From: an uncultured Eubacteriales bacterium
GTDB lineage: Bacteria > Bacillota > Clostridia > Oscillospirales > CAG-272
DNA: 20,610 nt
NCBI GenBank assembly: GCA_900321265.1
Contig: ONVJ01000026.1
Coordinates: 1-20,610 of the forward strand
Direction: 5' to 3'
This document shows positions 6,876-14,353 of this stretch, piece after piece. How positions within the stretch are numbered: the stretch's first letter is position 1; each line of letters opens with the position of its first letter. Position numbers and translations under genes: made by a program. The notes beneath the pieces were generated by a model. That model made no database searches and had not been told where the DNA came from. It saw nothing but the letters and a program-made list of their open reading frames with translations.

Positions 6876-8318
6876 ATGAAGATAGAACTTGGTAAAGAAG
6901 CCGTCTCGGCCGAAGAAATCGCACGCAGCTGTAAAGGAAGAATCATCCGGGGAGGCTCAGCCTCAGTCCCGGTTTCTTCTGTTTCCACCGATTCCCGCGA
7001 CGCCTGTCCGGGAAGTCTTTTTCTGGCGATCCCGGGAGCGAAGACCGACGGGCATCTCTATATCTCCGCCGCGGCCGCGGCGGGGGCGTCGGCGGTGCTC
7101 TGCGAGAGAGAACCCGAGGGGGACACCGGGAACACCGCGGTCATACTGACCGATTCGACGGTGGCAGCGCTCGGAAGATTCGCCGCGAAATACGGCAGGG
7201 GAAGCTGCAGAAAGCGGATCGCCGTGACCGGATCGGTGGGAAAGACGGCGACCAAGGAGATGACATACAGCGTTCTCTCCGCCTCCGGCTCTTCTGCCTT
7301 CAGGAGCGAAGGGAATCTCAATTCGGTCATAGGAATGCCTCTGTCCTTCCTGTCGGCCCGAGCGGGCACCGAATACGGAGTCTTTGAAATGGGGCTGGGA
7401 CAGACCGACGAGATCTCTGCCATGTCCCGCATATGCAGGCCGGATATCGCGGCGATCAGCGTTCTCGGCAATTCCCACATCGGGAACGTCGGCTCCCGCG
7501 AGCGGCTCGCCTTCGAAAAGCTCAGTGTCAGAGACGGCCTGTCCGCCTCGGGCAGACTGCTGCTTCCCGCCGGTGAGCCTCTGTTCGCCGACGCGGTGCG
7601 CGGGGATCCGCGCGCGATGACCTTTTCGGTGAGGGGAAAGGCCGGGATCTATGCCGAAAATATCATGACGGACGGTGAAAAGACCCGCTTCGACGCCGTC
7701 TGTCCCGAGTACGGCAGGCATATCTGCGGACTGGAGCTCGGGGTGCCCGGTATACACAACGTATCAAACTCGCTCGTCGCCGTCGCATCCGGAATAATAC
7801 TCGGACTTGACGACGAGACTATCCGCGCAGGCCTTGAGGCATACCGTCCGGTCAAACTCAGACTGCAGTTTCTGGATATCGCCGGGGCAAGGATCGTCAA
7901 CGACTGCTACAACGCCTCGCCCGAATCGATGAAGGCGGCATTCGCCGTCCTGAAGGATCTTTATACCGAAAGGACCGGTGAGGGCTCCGCGCCACGCAGG
8001 ATCGCCGTCCTCGGCGACATGTACGAGCTCGGCGACAGGGCGATCGACCTCCACCGTGAGGTGGGCATGTGCTACGCCGAATCGGGCGGAGATTATCTGA
8101 TAACGCTAGGCCGTCTGGCCGACGCCATAGCCGTGGGGGCTTCGGAGAGGATCCCGGAGGACCGTATCTTCCGCTTCCCCGAGATCTCGACGCTTGACGC
8201 GCCCGCAAAGCTCCTTGCCGGACTCATCAGACCGGGAGACCTTGTCCTGATCAAGGCCAGCAGAGCTGTCGGAGCAGAGAGGATAGCGGAATATCTTAAG
8301 AAGACCGCGGGAGAATGA
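6876..8318 (+). CDS. murF: UDP-N-acetylmuramoyl-tripeptide--D-alanyl-D-alanine ligase MurF
   Basis: MurF joins D-Ala-D-Ala to UDP-MurNAc-tripeptide using ATP, the last cytoplasmic step before lipid attachment. The 480-residue length is typical. The ATP-binding loop is VTGSVGKTATKEM (from residue 117, Lys123). Other Mur ligase landmarks are NSVIGMPLS, EMGLGQTDEI, LGNSHIGNVGSRE, NDCYNASPESMKAAF and AVLGDMYELGD, the last two typical of MurF rather than MurE. The ATG at 6876 has no Shine-Dalgarno sequence: the preceding bases are the T-run of a hairpin. No other in-frame start looks better, since the homology begins within the first 20 residues. murE, which normally precedes murF, is absent. Confidence 0.94.
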   Translation: MKIELGKEAVSAEEIARSCKGRIIRGGSASVPVSSVSTDSRDACPGSLFLAIPGAKTDGHLYISAAAAAGASAVLCEREPEGDTGNTAVILTDSTVAALGRFAAKYGRGSCRKRIAVTGSVGKTATKEMTYSVLSASGSSAFRSEGNLNSVIGMPLSFLSARAGTEYGVFEMGLGQTDEISAMSRICRPDIAAISVLGNSHIGNVGSRERLAFEKLSVRDGLSASGRLLLPAGEPLFADAVRGDPRAMTFSVRGKAGIYAENIMTDGEKTRFDAVCPEYGRHICGLELGVPGIHNVSNSLVAVASGIILGLDDETIRAGLEAYRPVKLRLQFLDIAGARIVNDCYNASPESMKAAFAVLKDLYTERTGEGSAPRRIAVLGDMYELGDRAIDLHREVGMCYAESGGDYLITLGRLADAIAVGASERIPEDRIFRFPEISTLDAPAKLLAGLIRPGDLVLIKASRAVGAERIAEYLKKTAGE

Positions 8319-8387
8319 TCTCCCCTGACGAAAGGTGAGCCGTGATCCGCGGGAAAAAGACGATCAACTGAGGAAGGACCGAAAAGA

Positions 8388-9380
8388 ATGAAGGAAACAA
8401 TATTTTTCTCAATATCCGCGCTGACTGTTTTCGCGGCGACCTTCCTGATCCTGAGGAAGCTTATACCGGTCCTTAAAAGCCATAAGATAGGGCAGAAGAT
8501 ATACGATATCGGCCCGAGATGGCATATAGGCAAGGAAGGCACTCCGATAATGGGAGGCGTGTCCTTCATCATCGCCTCCGCCGCCGTCGTCGCCGGTTTT
8601 TCGGTCTGGTTCGCCGTCAAAGGCGTTTTCCGCGAATTTCTCCCGGCTCTTTTTGGATTTCTTCTCGCGCTGGCAAACGGTGCGATCGGCTTCATCGACG
8701 ATTACACAAAACTGATTAAAAAACAGAACCAGGGTGTCAAAGCCTGGCAGAAGCTCGCGATGCAGACGGTCGCAGCCTCGGCATATGTCGCGGCGATGGC
8801 GGCCTTCGGGCTTTCTTCCACCGCTCTGCCGCTTCCGTTTACCGAAAAGACGCTGGAGCTAGGCATCTTCTACTATCCGGTCGCTGTTTTCATGATCGAC
8901 GGTATCGTCAACGCCGTCAATCTGACAGACGGCATCGACGGGCTTGCCTCGAGCGTTACCGCGGTCGTCGCGCTCTTCTTCGGGATCGCGGGCATCGCCG
9001 CGGTGAAGAGCGGGGGGCTGTCGGTCCTGTCGGGGGTCTGCTTCGGCGGGTGCGCCGGATTTCTCATGTACAATTTTTATCCCGCGAAGATATTCATGGG
9101 CGATACCGGATCGCTCTTTCTCGGCGGAATGGCGATAGGCATGTCGTTCGCTCTGGGAGAGCCTCTGATAATAGTATTTGCGGGCATCATCTACCTGATC
9201 GAAGTCTTATCCGATATTCTCCAGGTAGGATATTTTAAACTGACACACGGAAAGAGAATATTCAAAATGGCTCCCATTCACCACCATTTCGAGAAGTGCG
9301 GATGGAGCGAGATCAAGATAGTGGCGGTATTCTCCGCGGTCACGGCGCTGGGCTGTGTTCTGGCATGGTTCGCGATCTGA
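8388..9380 (+). CDS. mraY: Phospho-N-acetylmuramoyl-pentapeptide-transferase MraY
   Basis: MraY transfers phospho-MurNAc-pentapeptide from UDP to undecaprenyl phosphate, making lipid I at the inner face of the membrane. The 330-residue protein is strongly hydrophobic with many membrane segments. Family motifs are present: the DDYTK site (Asp104, Asp105), NLTDGIDGLA (178-187), GDTGSLFLGG (from 238) and the HHH motif in HHHFEK (298-300). A purine-rich AGGAAGGA at 8371-8378 lies 9 nt before the ATG at 8388. A 69-nt gap separates it from murF. Its last 16 nt overlap the start of ftsW; in many clostridia murD would lie in between. Confidence 0.96.
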   Translation: MKETIFFSISALTVFAATFLILRKLIPVLKSHKIGQKIYDIGPRWHIGKEGTPIMGGVSFIIASAAVVAGFSVWFAVKGVFREFLPALFGFLLALANGAIGFIDDYTKLIKKQNQGVKAWQKLAMQTVAASAYVAAMAAFGLSSTALPLPFTEKTLELGIFYYPVAVFMIDGIVNAVNLTDGIDGLASSVTAVVALFFGIAGIAAVKSGGLSVLSGVCFGGCAGFLMYNFYPAKIFMGDTGSLFLGGMAIGMSFALGEPLIIVFAGIIYLIEVLSDILQVGYFKLTHGKRIFKMAPIHHHFEKCGWSEIKIVAVFSAVTALGCVLAWFAI

Positions 9381-10531
9381 CCGAACCCCGGGAGCTACGG
9401 GACAGCAGGCCTCTGCTGATAAAGACCCGTCCCGACGCCGTTTTTATGGTGCTGACCTTCATCATGCTGCTGCTCGGGACCATCGTTCTGATGAGCGCCA
9501 GCAGCACCTATACCGGGACCGAAGGAGAAAAGCCCTTCGGTGAGGTCCGCTCTCACCTTCTGCACATCGCCATCGGGCTTATACCGCTCGTTGCCTGCAT
9601 CCTTTTCGTCACCCCTGCGCTCGTAAGACGTCTGACGCCGCTGTTTTTCCTTGTCAGCCTACTGCTTCTGCTCGTGGTCCTGGTCGTCGGGACGGCTGAC
9701 GGGATCGCGAAAAGATGGATCTTTGTCGGACCGATATCTGTCCAGCCCTCCGAGTTTGCGAAGACCGCGGTGATACTGCTCTCCGCTCTCGTCATCTCAA
9801 GCGGGAGAGGCGAGACCGGCGTCAGCGAAGAGAAGAGAAGCCTGAAGCGGTGGCTCAGGACCTTTGTGATCCCGATGGCGGTGACAGGCGTCTGCTGCGG
9901 TCTGATCCTTCTTGAGCATCATCTCTCGGGGGTGATAATCACAGGTGCCATCGGGCTCTTCATGACCTTCGCGGGAGGAGCGTCGCTCTTCTGGGAAGCG
10001 GCGGTGGTGGCCGTGGGAGCCGCAGGTGTCTATCTGGTGGTTCAGACGGGTTATACCAGCGACCGCGTCACCAGCTGGCTGCACCGCGGAGCCGATCTGA
10101 AGGGCATCGACTGGCAGACCACCCAGGGAATATACGCGATCGGAAGCGGAGGGCTCGCCGGCAAGGGACTGGGCGAATCGCTCCTCAAATACGGATATGT
10201 ATCCGAAGTGGCAAACGACTTCATATTCACCGTCGTCTGCGAAGAGCTCGGCTTCTTCGGAGCCGTCGGGATACTGCTTCTGTTTGCGGCGATGGTCTTC
10301 CGGGGTTTTTATCTCGGCATGAAATGCCGCGACAGATTCGCCTCATTGGTGATACTGGGGCTTTCTTTCAAATTCGGGCTGCATGTACTGCTGAACGTCA
10401 TGGTCGTGACCGGCCTGATACCGAACACGGGGATATCGCTCCCCTTCTTCAGCAGCGGAGGAAGCGCGACTCTTATGCAGATGTTCGACGCAGGCCTTCT
10501 TCTCGGACTCTCCAGATACTGCGATCCCTGA
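9365..10531 (+). CDS. ftsW: SEDS peptidoglycan glycosyltransferase FtsW/SpoVE
   Basis: This 388-residue polytopic membrane protein belongs to the SEDS family (FtsW, RodA, SpoVE), which polymerises lipid II into glycan strands with a partner class B PBP. Signatures are KRWIFVGPISVQPSEFAK (QPSE at 127-130), GIYAIGSGGLAGKGLGES, ANDFIFTVVCEELGFFG and GLIPNTGISLPFFSSGG (PNTG at 353-356). The ATG at 9365 lies inside mraY and gives a short cytoplasmic N-terminus before the first membrane segment, with a 16-nt overlap suggesting coupled translation. The next in-frame ATG (9446) would cut into that segment. The genomic position equals that of spoVE/ftsW in clostridia. Sequence alone does not separate a vegetative FtsW from SpoVE. 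Confidence 0.92.
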   Translation: MVRDLTEPRELRDSRPLLIKTRPDAVFMVLTFIMLLLGTIVLMSASSTYTGTEGEKPFGEVRSHLLHIAIGLIPLVACILFVTPALVRRLTPLFFLVSLLLLLVVLVVGTADGIAKRWIFVGPISVQPSEFAKTAVILLSALVISSGRGETGVSEEKRSLKRWLRTFVIPMAVTGVCCGLILLEHHLSGVIITGAIGLFMTFAGGASLFWEAAVVAVGAAGVYLVVQTGYTSDRVTSWLHRGADLKGIDWQTTQGIYAIGSGGLAGKGLGESLLKYGYVSEVANDFIFTVVCEELGFFGAVGILLLFAAMVFRGFYLGMKCRDRFASLVILGLSFKFGLHVLLNVMVVTGLIPNTGISLPFFSSGGSATLMQMFDAGLLLGLSRYCDP

Positions 10532-10584
10532 TCCTTATCTCTGAGTCCCGAAACGACGCCGGATTGTCCGGCACAGGTAAAAAT

Positions 10585-11700
10585 ATGAGGATTCTTTTCA
10601 GCGGCGGAGGCACCGGAGGACACATAAATCCTGCGCTGTCGATAGCCGAAAGGGTAAAACAGAATATCCCGGATGCCGTTATCGCATTCGCGGGGACTAA
10701 GCGCGGACTTGAGAACACACTGGTCCCGCGCGCCGGATACCCCCTCTATCATGTAAACGTCAGAGGCTTCGAGCGGAAGCTCTCGCTCAAAAACATCCGC
10801 TCGGCATGGCTCGCTCTCGTCTCGCCCATCCGCGCGGCTGGCATCATCAGGGAATTCAGACCCGATATCGTCATCGGGACGGGAGGATATGTCTGCTGGC
10901 CGGTGCTGGTCGCGGCCTCCAGGGCGGGAATACCGACCGCGGTCCACGAGGCAAACGCCGTACCCGGACTGACGGTCAGAAAGCTCGCGCCGCACGTCGA
11001 CCGGATATTTATCAATTTCGCGGTGACCGCGGAGCAGTTGGGACAGGAGTATTCCTCCAAAATAATGCATGTCGGCTGTCCGCTTTCGGGGGAAGTCGGA
11101 AAGAAAAGCCGGAGCGAAGCGGTAAAGCTGCTCGGATACGACAAATACCGCAAATGCCTGCTTTCCTTCGGCGGAAGTCTCGGAGCGGGTACCATGAACG
11201 AGATCGCCTTCGAGCTGATGGACAGATATGTCTCAAACCACCCCGACGTGCATTACATCCACGCGACCGGAGCAGACTACTACGAAAGCTGCATGGAGAA
11301 GTTCCAGTCGATGGGATACGACAGATACCGGAACATCGAGCTTGTCAAATACATCTACGACATGCCGCTTCAGCTGTCGGCTGCCGACCTTGTGATCTGC
11401 AGATCGGGAGCGATCACCTGCTCCGAGCTGACCAAGGCGGGAAGAGGCGCGCTGCTCATCCCGTCGCCGAACGTCACCGACAATCAGCAGTATAAGAACG
11501 CGCTCGTGCTTGAACAGAGCGGAGGAGCCGTTCTGACCGAGGAGAAGGATCTCGAGCCCGGACTAATCGCGGATCAGGTCGAGAAGATCTTTTCGGTGCC
11601 CGGCTTTTCGGGACAGATGGGTCAGAATCTTGCGAAGCTGTCCCCCGAGGACGCAAACGGTCTGATCTTCGAAGAAATAATGAAGCTTACTTCCAGATAA
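10585..11700 (+). CDS. murG: UDP-N-acetylglucosamine--N-acetylmuramyl-(pentapeptide) pyrophosphoryl-undecaprenol N-acetylglucosamine transferase MurG
   Basis: MurG adds GlcNAc to lipid I, giving lipid II, at the cytoplasmic membrane face. The 371-residue protein is a GT-B type glycosyltransferase. The N-terminal glycine-rich loop is SGGGTGGH (6-13), followed by GTGGYVCWPV, HEANAVPGL, FGGSLGA and the C-terminal donor-site block RSGAITCSELTKAG with the NVTDNQQYKNA segment. The start at 10585 places the glycine loop right at the N-terminus, as in the family, with AGG about 8 nt upstream. The frame remains open far upstream inside ftsW, but that part shows no homology. It lies 53 nt after ftsW. 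Confidence 0.96.
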   Translation: MRILFSGGGTGGHINPALSIAERVKQNIPDAVIAFAGTKRGLENTLVPRAGYPLYHVNVRGFERKLSLKNIRSAWLALVSPIRAAGIIREFRPDIVIGTGGYVCWPVLVAASRAGIPTAVHEANAVPGLTVRKLAPHVDRIFINFAVTAEQLGQEYSSKIMHVGCPLSGEVGKKSRSEAVKLLGYDKYRKCLLSFGGSLGAGTMNEIAFELMDRYVSNHPDVHYIHATGADYYESCMEKFQSMGYDRYRNIELVKYIYDMPLQLSAADLVICRSGAITCSELTKAGRGALLIPSPNVTDNQQYKNALVLEQSGGAVLTEEKDLEPGLIADQVEKIFSVPGFSGQMGQNLAKLSPEDANGLIFEEIMKLTSR

Positions 11701-11747
11701 AGATTAAGAATTAAGAAAAACGTCCGGCAGAAAGGCCGGATGCCGGG

Positions 11748-11753
11748 AGGAGG
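11748..11753 (+). promoter_or_regulatory. Ribosome binding site that sets the ftsQ start
   Basis: AGGAGG ends 7 nt before the ATG at 11761. The alternative in-frame ATG at 11740 lies upstream of this site, so 11761 is favoured. Confidence 0.7.
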
Positions 11754-11760
11754 TCGCCGG

Positions 11761-12759
11761 ATGAAGATTGAAAAAAAAAGATCTGACAGCGGATCCGGCA
11801 GATCCGGGCTCCCAGAGGGATTTGACGCCCTCGACCGCACCGCGGGAGGGAAGGAGGCAGGCTCGGTCCGCAGATACGCCATGACGAGGCAGCAGCGTGC
11901 AGGCTGGCTCGGCAAATACATGCGCGACTCGGAAAGCGTCGATCCCGACGCCGTCGGAAGAAAAAAGAAGACGGAGGAGGATTTCACCGAAAAGGAGAAG
12001 ACGACCGCGAAAAAGATCATCAGGGCCTTCGTCATCCTGTTCACCCTCATACTCATGGCGGGGACCGCGTTTTTTGTCACCGGCAGGATGAAGCTCGAGA
12101 CTGTCTCGGTCGAGGGAGATACCCGGTATACCGCGGCGGAGCTTCTCGAAGCCTCGGGGATAGGATACGGCGATCTTCTGCTGACGGCGAGACTGAAGGC
12201 GAAAAACCCGGCAGATTCGCTTACGCTTCTCGAATACTGCAGGATCGGTCTGTCGCTCCCGGATACCATCGTGTTTGAAGTGAAGGAATCTGTTCCCTCG
12301 GCATATACGGAGATATTCGGCAGCTGGTTTTCTCTTTCCTCCGACCTGAAGGTCCTCGGAACCTCCGGGAGCCCTGAGGAGTATGAGGAAGCTGGCCTCG
12401 TCAGAGTCGTGCTTCCCGAAGTGTCGCTGGCGACTACCGGCAGCAGGATCGAGCTCTCGGGCGGAGCCGACTCGGGTTATATCACCGATTTTATCGGGAT
12501 GATCTCGGGATCGGATTTCAGCGACAGATGCGATATCCTCTATCTCGATTCGAAATACGGGATCGTCATGAACGTCGACGGCAGCTTCCGGCTCATTTTC
12601 GGAAGCTCGGGAAAGAAGGAGATCAAGCTTGACGCCGCCCGGCGGGTCATCGAGGAGGAGATCGCGGCGGGAACGGCTTCGGCAGTGATCGATCTCACCG
12701 ATCCCTCCGCCGTCGGGGTAAAAAGGGTGACGTCGATAGATCCGATGGCAAAGGAATGA
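11761..12759 (+). CDS. ftsQ: Cell division protein FtsQ/DivIB
   Basis: FtsQ/DivIB is a single-pass protein that joins FtsL and FtsB/DivIC to control septal peptidoglycan synthesis. This 332-residue protein has a basic cytoplasmic N-terminus (about 1-85, including KKIIR), one membrane segment (about 87-107), and an external POTRA-like domain starting at MKLETVSVEGDTRYTAAELLEASG. Next comes the beta-domain region with SLPDTIVFEVKESVPSAYTE and the SSDLKVLG turn common to DivIB. It sits between murG and ftsZ, the usual position. A strong AGGAGG lies 7 nt before the ATG. The sequence is weakly conserved in this family, so the call rests on topology, POTRA pattern and synteny. Confidence 0.85.
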   Translation: MKIEKKRSDSGSGRSGLPEGFDALDRTAGGKEAGSVRRYAMTRQQRAGWLGKYMRDSESVDPDAVGRKKKTEEDFTEKEKTTAKKIIRAFVILFTLILMAGTAFFVTGRMKLETVSVEGDTRYTAAELLEASGIGYGDLLLTARLKAKNPADSLTLLEYCRIGLSLPDTIVFEVKESVPSAYTEIFGSWFSLSSDLKVLGTSGSPEEYEEAGLVRVVLPEVSLATTGSRIELSGGADSGYITDFIGMISGSDFSDRCDILYLDSKYGIVMNVDGSFRLIFGSSGKKEIKLDAARRVIEEEIAAGTASAVIDLTDPSAVGVKRVTSIDPMAKE

Positions 12760-12797
12760 CCCGCGGCGAAAAAAATCACAAAAAACGCCGAAAGCTA

Positions 12798-12826
12798 TTG
12801 AAAAAAATAAAAAAATATTATATTAT
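12798..12826 (+). promoter_or_regulatory. Putative dedicated promoter of ftsZ
   Basis: TTGAAA (12798-12803) is followed after 17 nt by TATTAT (12821-12826) in a very A/T-rich island of an otherwise GC-rich region. Overlapping TATATTAT repeats would allow small shifts of the -10 box. Transcription would start near 12833, leaving a leader of about 65 nt with a GC-rich inverted repeat around 12849-12866. Confidence 0.65.
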
Positions 12827-12899
12827 ATTATAGAGAGCGACGGGAGCCGCCGGCTTGGACCGGCCGCGCCCGGAGCGGAAGAAAGGAATGGTAACTGAT

Positions 12900-14255
12900 A
12901 TGGCTTATGCAAAAAGCGATCTCTTTGAGAGCGGAGTCAGCATAAAGGTCGTTGGCGTCGGAGGCGGCGGCAATAACGCCGTCAACAGAATGATCTCCTC
13001 AAGCATCAGAGGGGTGGATTTTATCGCCGTCAATACCGACAAGCAGGCGCTCAGAAGCTGCAACGCTCCCAATCAGATAACTATCGGCGAAAAGATAACA
13101 AGAGGACACGGAGCCGGCGCGAACGCCGAGATCGGTCAGAGAGCCGCCGAGGAGAGCACCGATGATATCAAGGCCGCTCTCGCCGGAGCCGACATGATCT
13201 TCATTGCCGCCGGCATGGGCGGCGGAACAGGCACAGGAGCCGCTCCGGTCGTCGCAAGACTTGCCCGTGAGATGGGCATCCTCACCGTGGCGATCGTCAC
13301 CAAGCCCTTCATCTTCGAGGGAAGAAGAAGGATGCTCCAGGCCGAGAAGGGAATCAAAGATCTGAGCGAGTTTGTCGATTCGCTTGTCGTGATCCCCAAC
13401 GAGCGACTGAAGCAGGTATCGGATACCAGGATCACCCTCTACAACGCCTTTGAGATCGCTGACGACGTTCTCCGCCGCGGAGTTCAGAGCATCTCCGAGC
13501 TCATCAACGGAGACGGTTTCATCAACCTAGATTTTGCGGACGTGACATCGGTGATGCAGAACGCCGGATACGCTCACATGGGCGTCGGCGAAGGTTCGGG
13601 AAAGGACAAGGCCGAGATCGCCGCCAGAGCCGCGATATCGAGCCCGCTGCTTGAGACCTCGATCAAGGGAGCCACGGGCATCCTTGTCAATATCACTATT
13701 TCTCCCGATGTCGGACTCGAAGACGCCGACCTGGCCTCGTCGATGATCACCGCTGAGGCCGACCCCGACGCGAACGTGATCTGGGGCGTAGTGTTCGACG
13801 ACAGTCTCGACGATCAGATGAAGATCACCATAATCGCGACCGGGTTCGCCCACGGCGAGGACGCGCAGCCTCAGGAGCCCGCGCCTGCCGTAAGCGCAAA
13901 GCCCGCCGCTCAGCCGGTAAGGACTCAGTCCCAGGGAGGAGCCCCCGCGGCTTCTGCCCAGATGCAGCGCAACGCTGCCGCACAGCAGGCGGCGATGCAG
14001 GCGGCTCAACAGGCCGCCGCCCAGCAGCCCGCGGTCCAGCAGCCTCAGGCGCAGCAGCCTGCGGCTCAGCAGTCCCAGGCTCCTCAGACCGCGACAGGTC
14101 AGGCCGCAAGACCGGCTCAGCAGAATCCGCCCCAGGCTGCTCCGAACTACGGTCATCAGGCCGGTTCCCAGGATTCGGGATCGTCTGATTTCGATTCCAT
14201 CATGGAACTCATCAAGAGCCGTAAACCGAGGGACGATTTCAGCGGCAGAAGATAA
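12900..14255 (+). CDS. ftsZ: Cell division GTPase FtsZ
   Basis: FtsZ is the tubulin-like GTPase that polymerises into the Z ring and recruits the divisome. Seen are the N-terminal VGVGGGGNNAVNRM loop, the tubulin signature GGGTGTG (107-113) with GAAPVVA, PNERL, and the T7-loop region FINLDFADVTSVM. The globular domain ends near residue 318. The following linker (about 320-430) is long and made largely of Ala, Gln and Pro, with poly-Gln/Ala stretches. The C-terminal peptide FDSIMELIKSRKPRDD (from 431) holds the binding site for partners such as FtsA or SepF, though it differs from the classic D-I-P-x-F-L-R form. ATG at 12900 gives a normal 14-residue lead before IKVVGVGGGG. ATG at 12888 is an alternative with four more residues. 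Own promoter upstream, terminator downstream. Confidence 0.96.
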   Translation: MAYAKSDLFESGVSIKVVGVGGGGNNAVNRMISSSIRGVDFIAVNTDKQALRSCNAPNQITIGEKITRGHGAGANAEIGQRAAEESTDDIKAALAGADMIFIAAGMGGGTGTGAAPVVARLAREMGILTVAIVTKPFIFEGRRRMLQAEKGIKDLSEFVDSLVVIPNERLKQVSDTRITLYNAFEIADDVLRRGVQSISELINGDGFINLDFADVTSVMQNAGYAHMGVGEGSGKDKAEIAARAAISSPLLETSIKGATGILVNITISPDVGLEDADLASSMITAEADPDANVIWGVVFDDSLDDQMKITIIATGFAHGEDAQPQEPAPAVSAKPAAQPVRTQSQGGAPAASAQMQRNAAAQQAAMQAAQQAAAQQPAVQQPQAQQPAAQQSQAPQTATGQAARPAQQNPPQAAPNYGHQAGSQDSGSSDFDSIMELIKSRKPRDDFSGRR

Positions 14256-14298
14256 ACCTGTCAGGGCATAATCAGGCTCAATAATCCAGCTCAGTCAG

Positions 14299-14343
14299 AA
14301 AGGAGTGTTAAAAAAGTCCGGCTTTTTTAACACTCCTTTTTTT
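14299..14343 (+). terminator. Rho-independent terminator after ftsZ
   Basis: A perfect 18-bp stem (14299-14316 with 14322-14339) with a 5-nt TCCGG loop is followed by T residues to 14343. It closes the dcw cluster. The T-run directly touches the GGAGG ribosome site of the next gene. Confidence 0.88.
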
Positions 14344-14348
14344 GGAGG
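14344..14348 (+). promoter_or_regulatory. Ribosome binding site of the nucleoside hydrolase gene
   Basis: GGAGG lies 5 nt before the ATG at 14354 and begins at the base after the terminator T-run. It decides the start in favour of 14354. Confidence 0.65.
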
Positions 14349-14353
14349 TTAAC

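Noticed and set aside
13527..14156. Open frame on the minus strand opposite ftsZ
   Set aside because: The Leu/Arg/Gly-rich translation is the complement of the CAG/GCC-rich linker DNA and shows no family motif.
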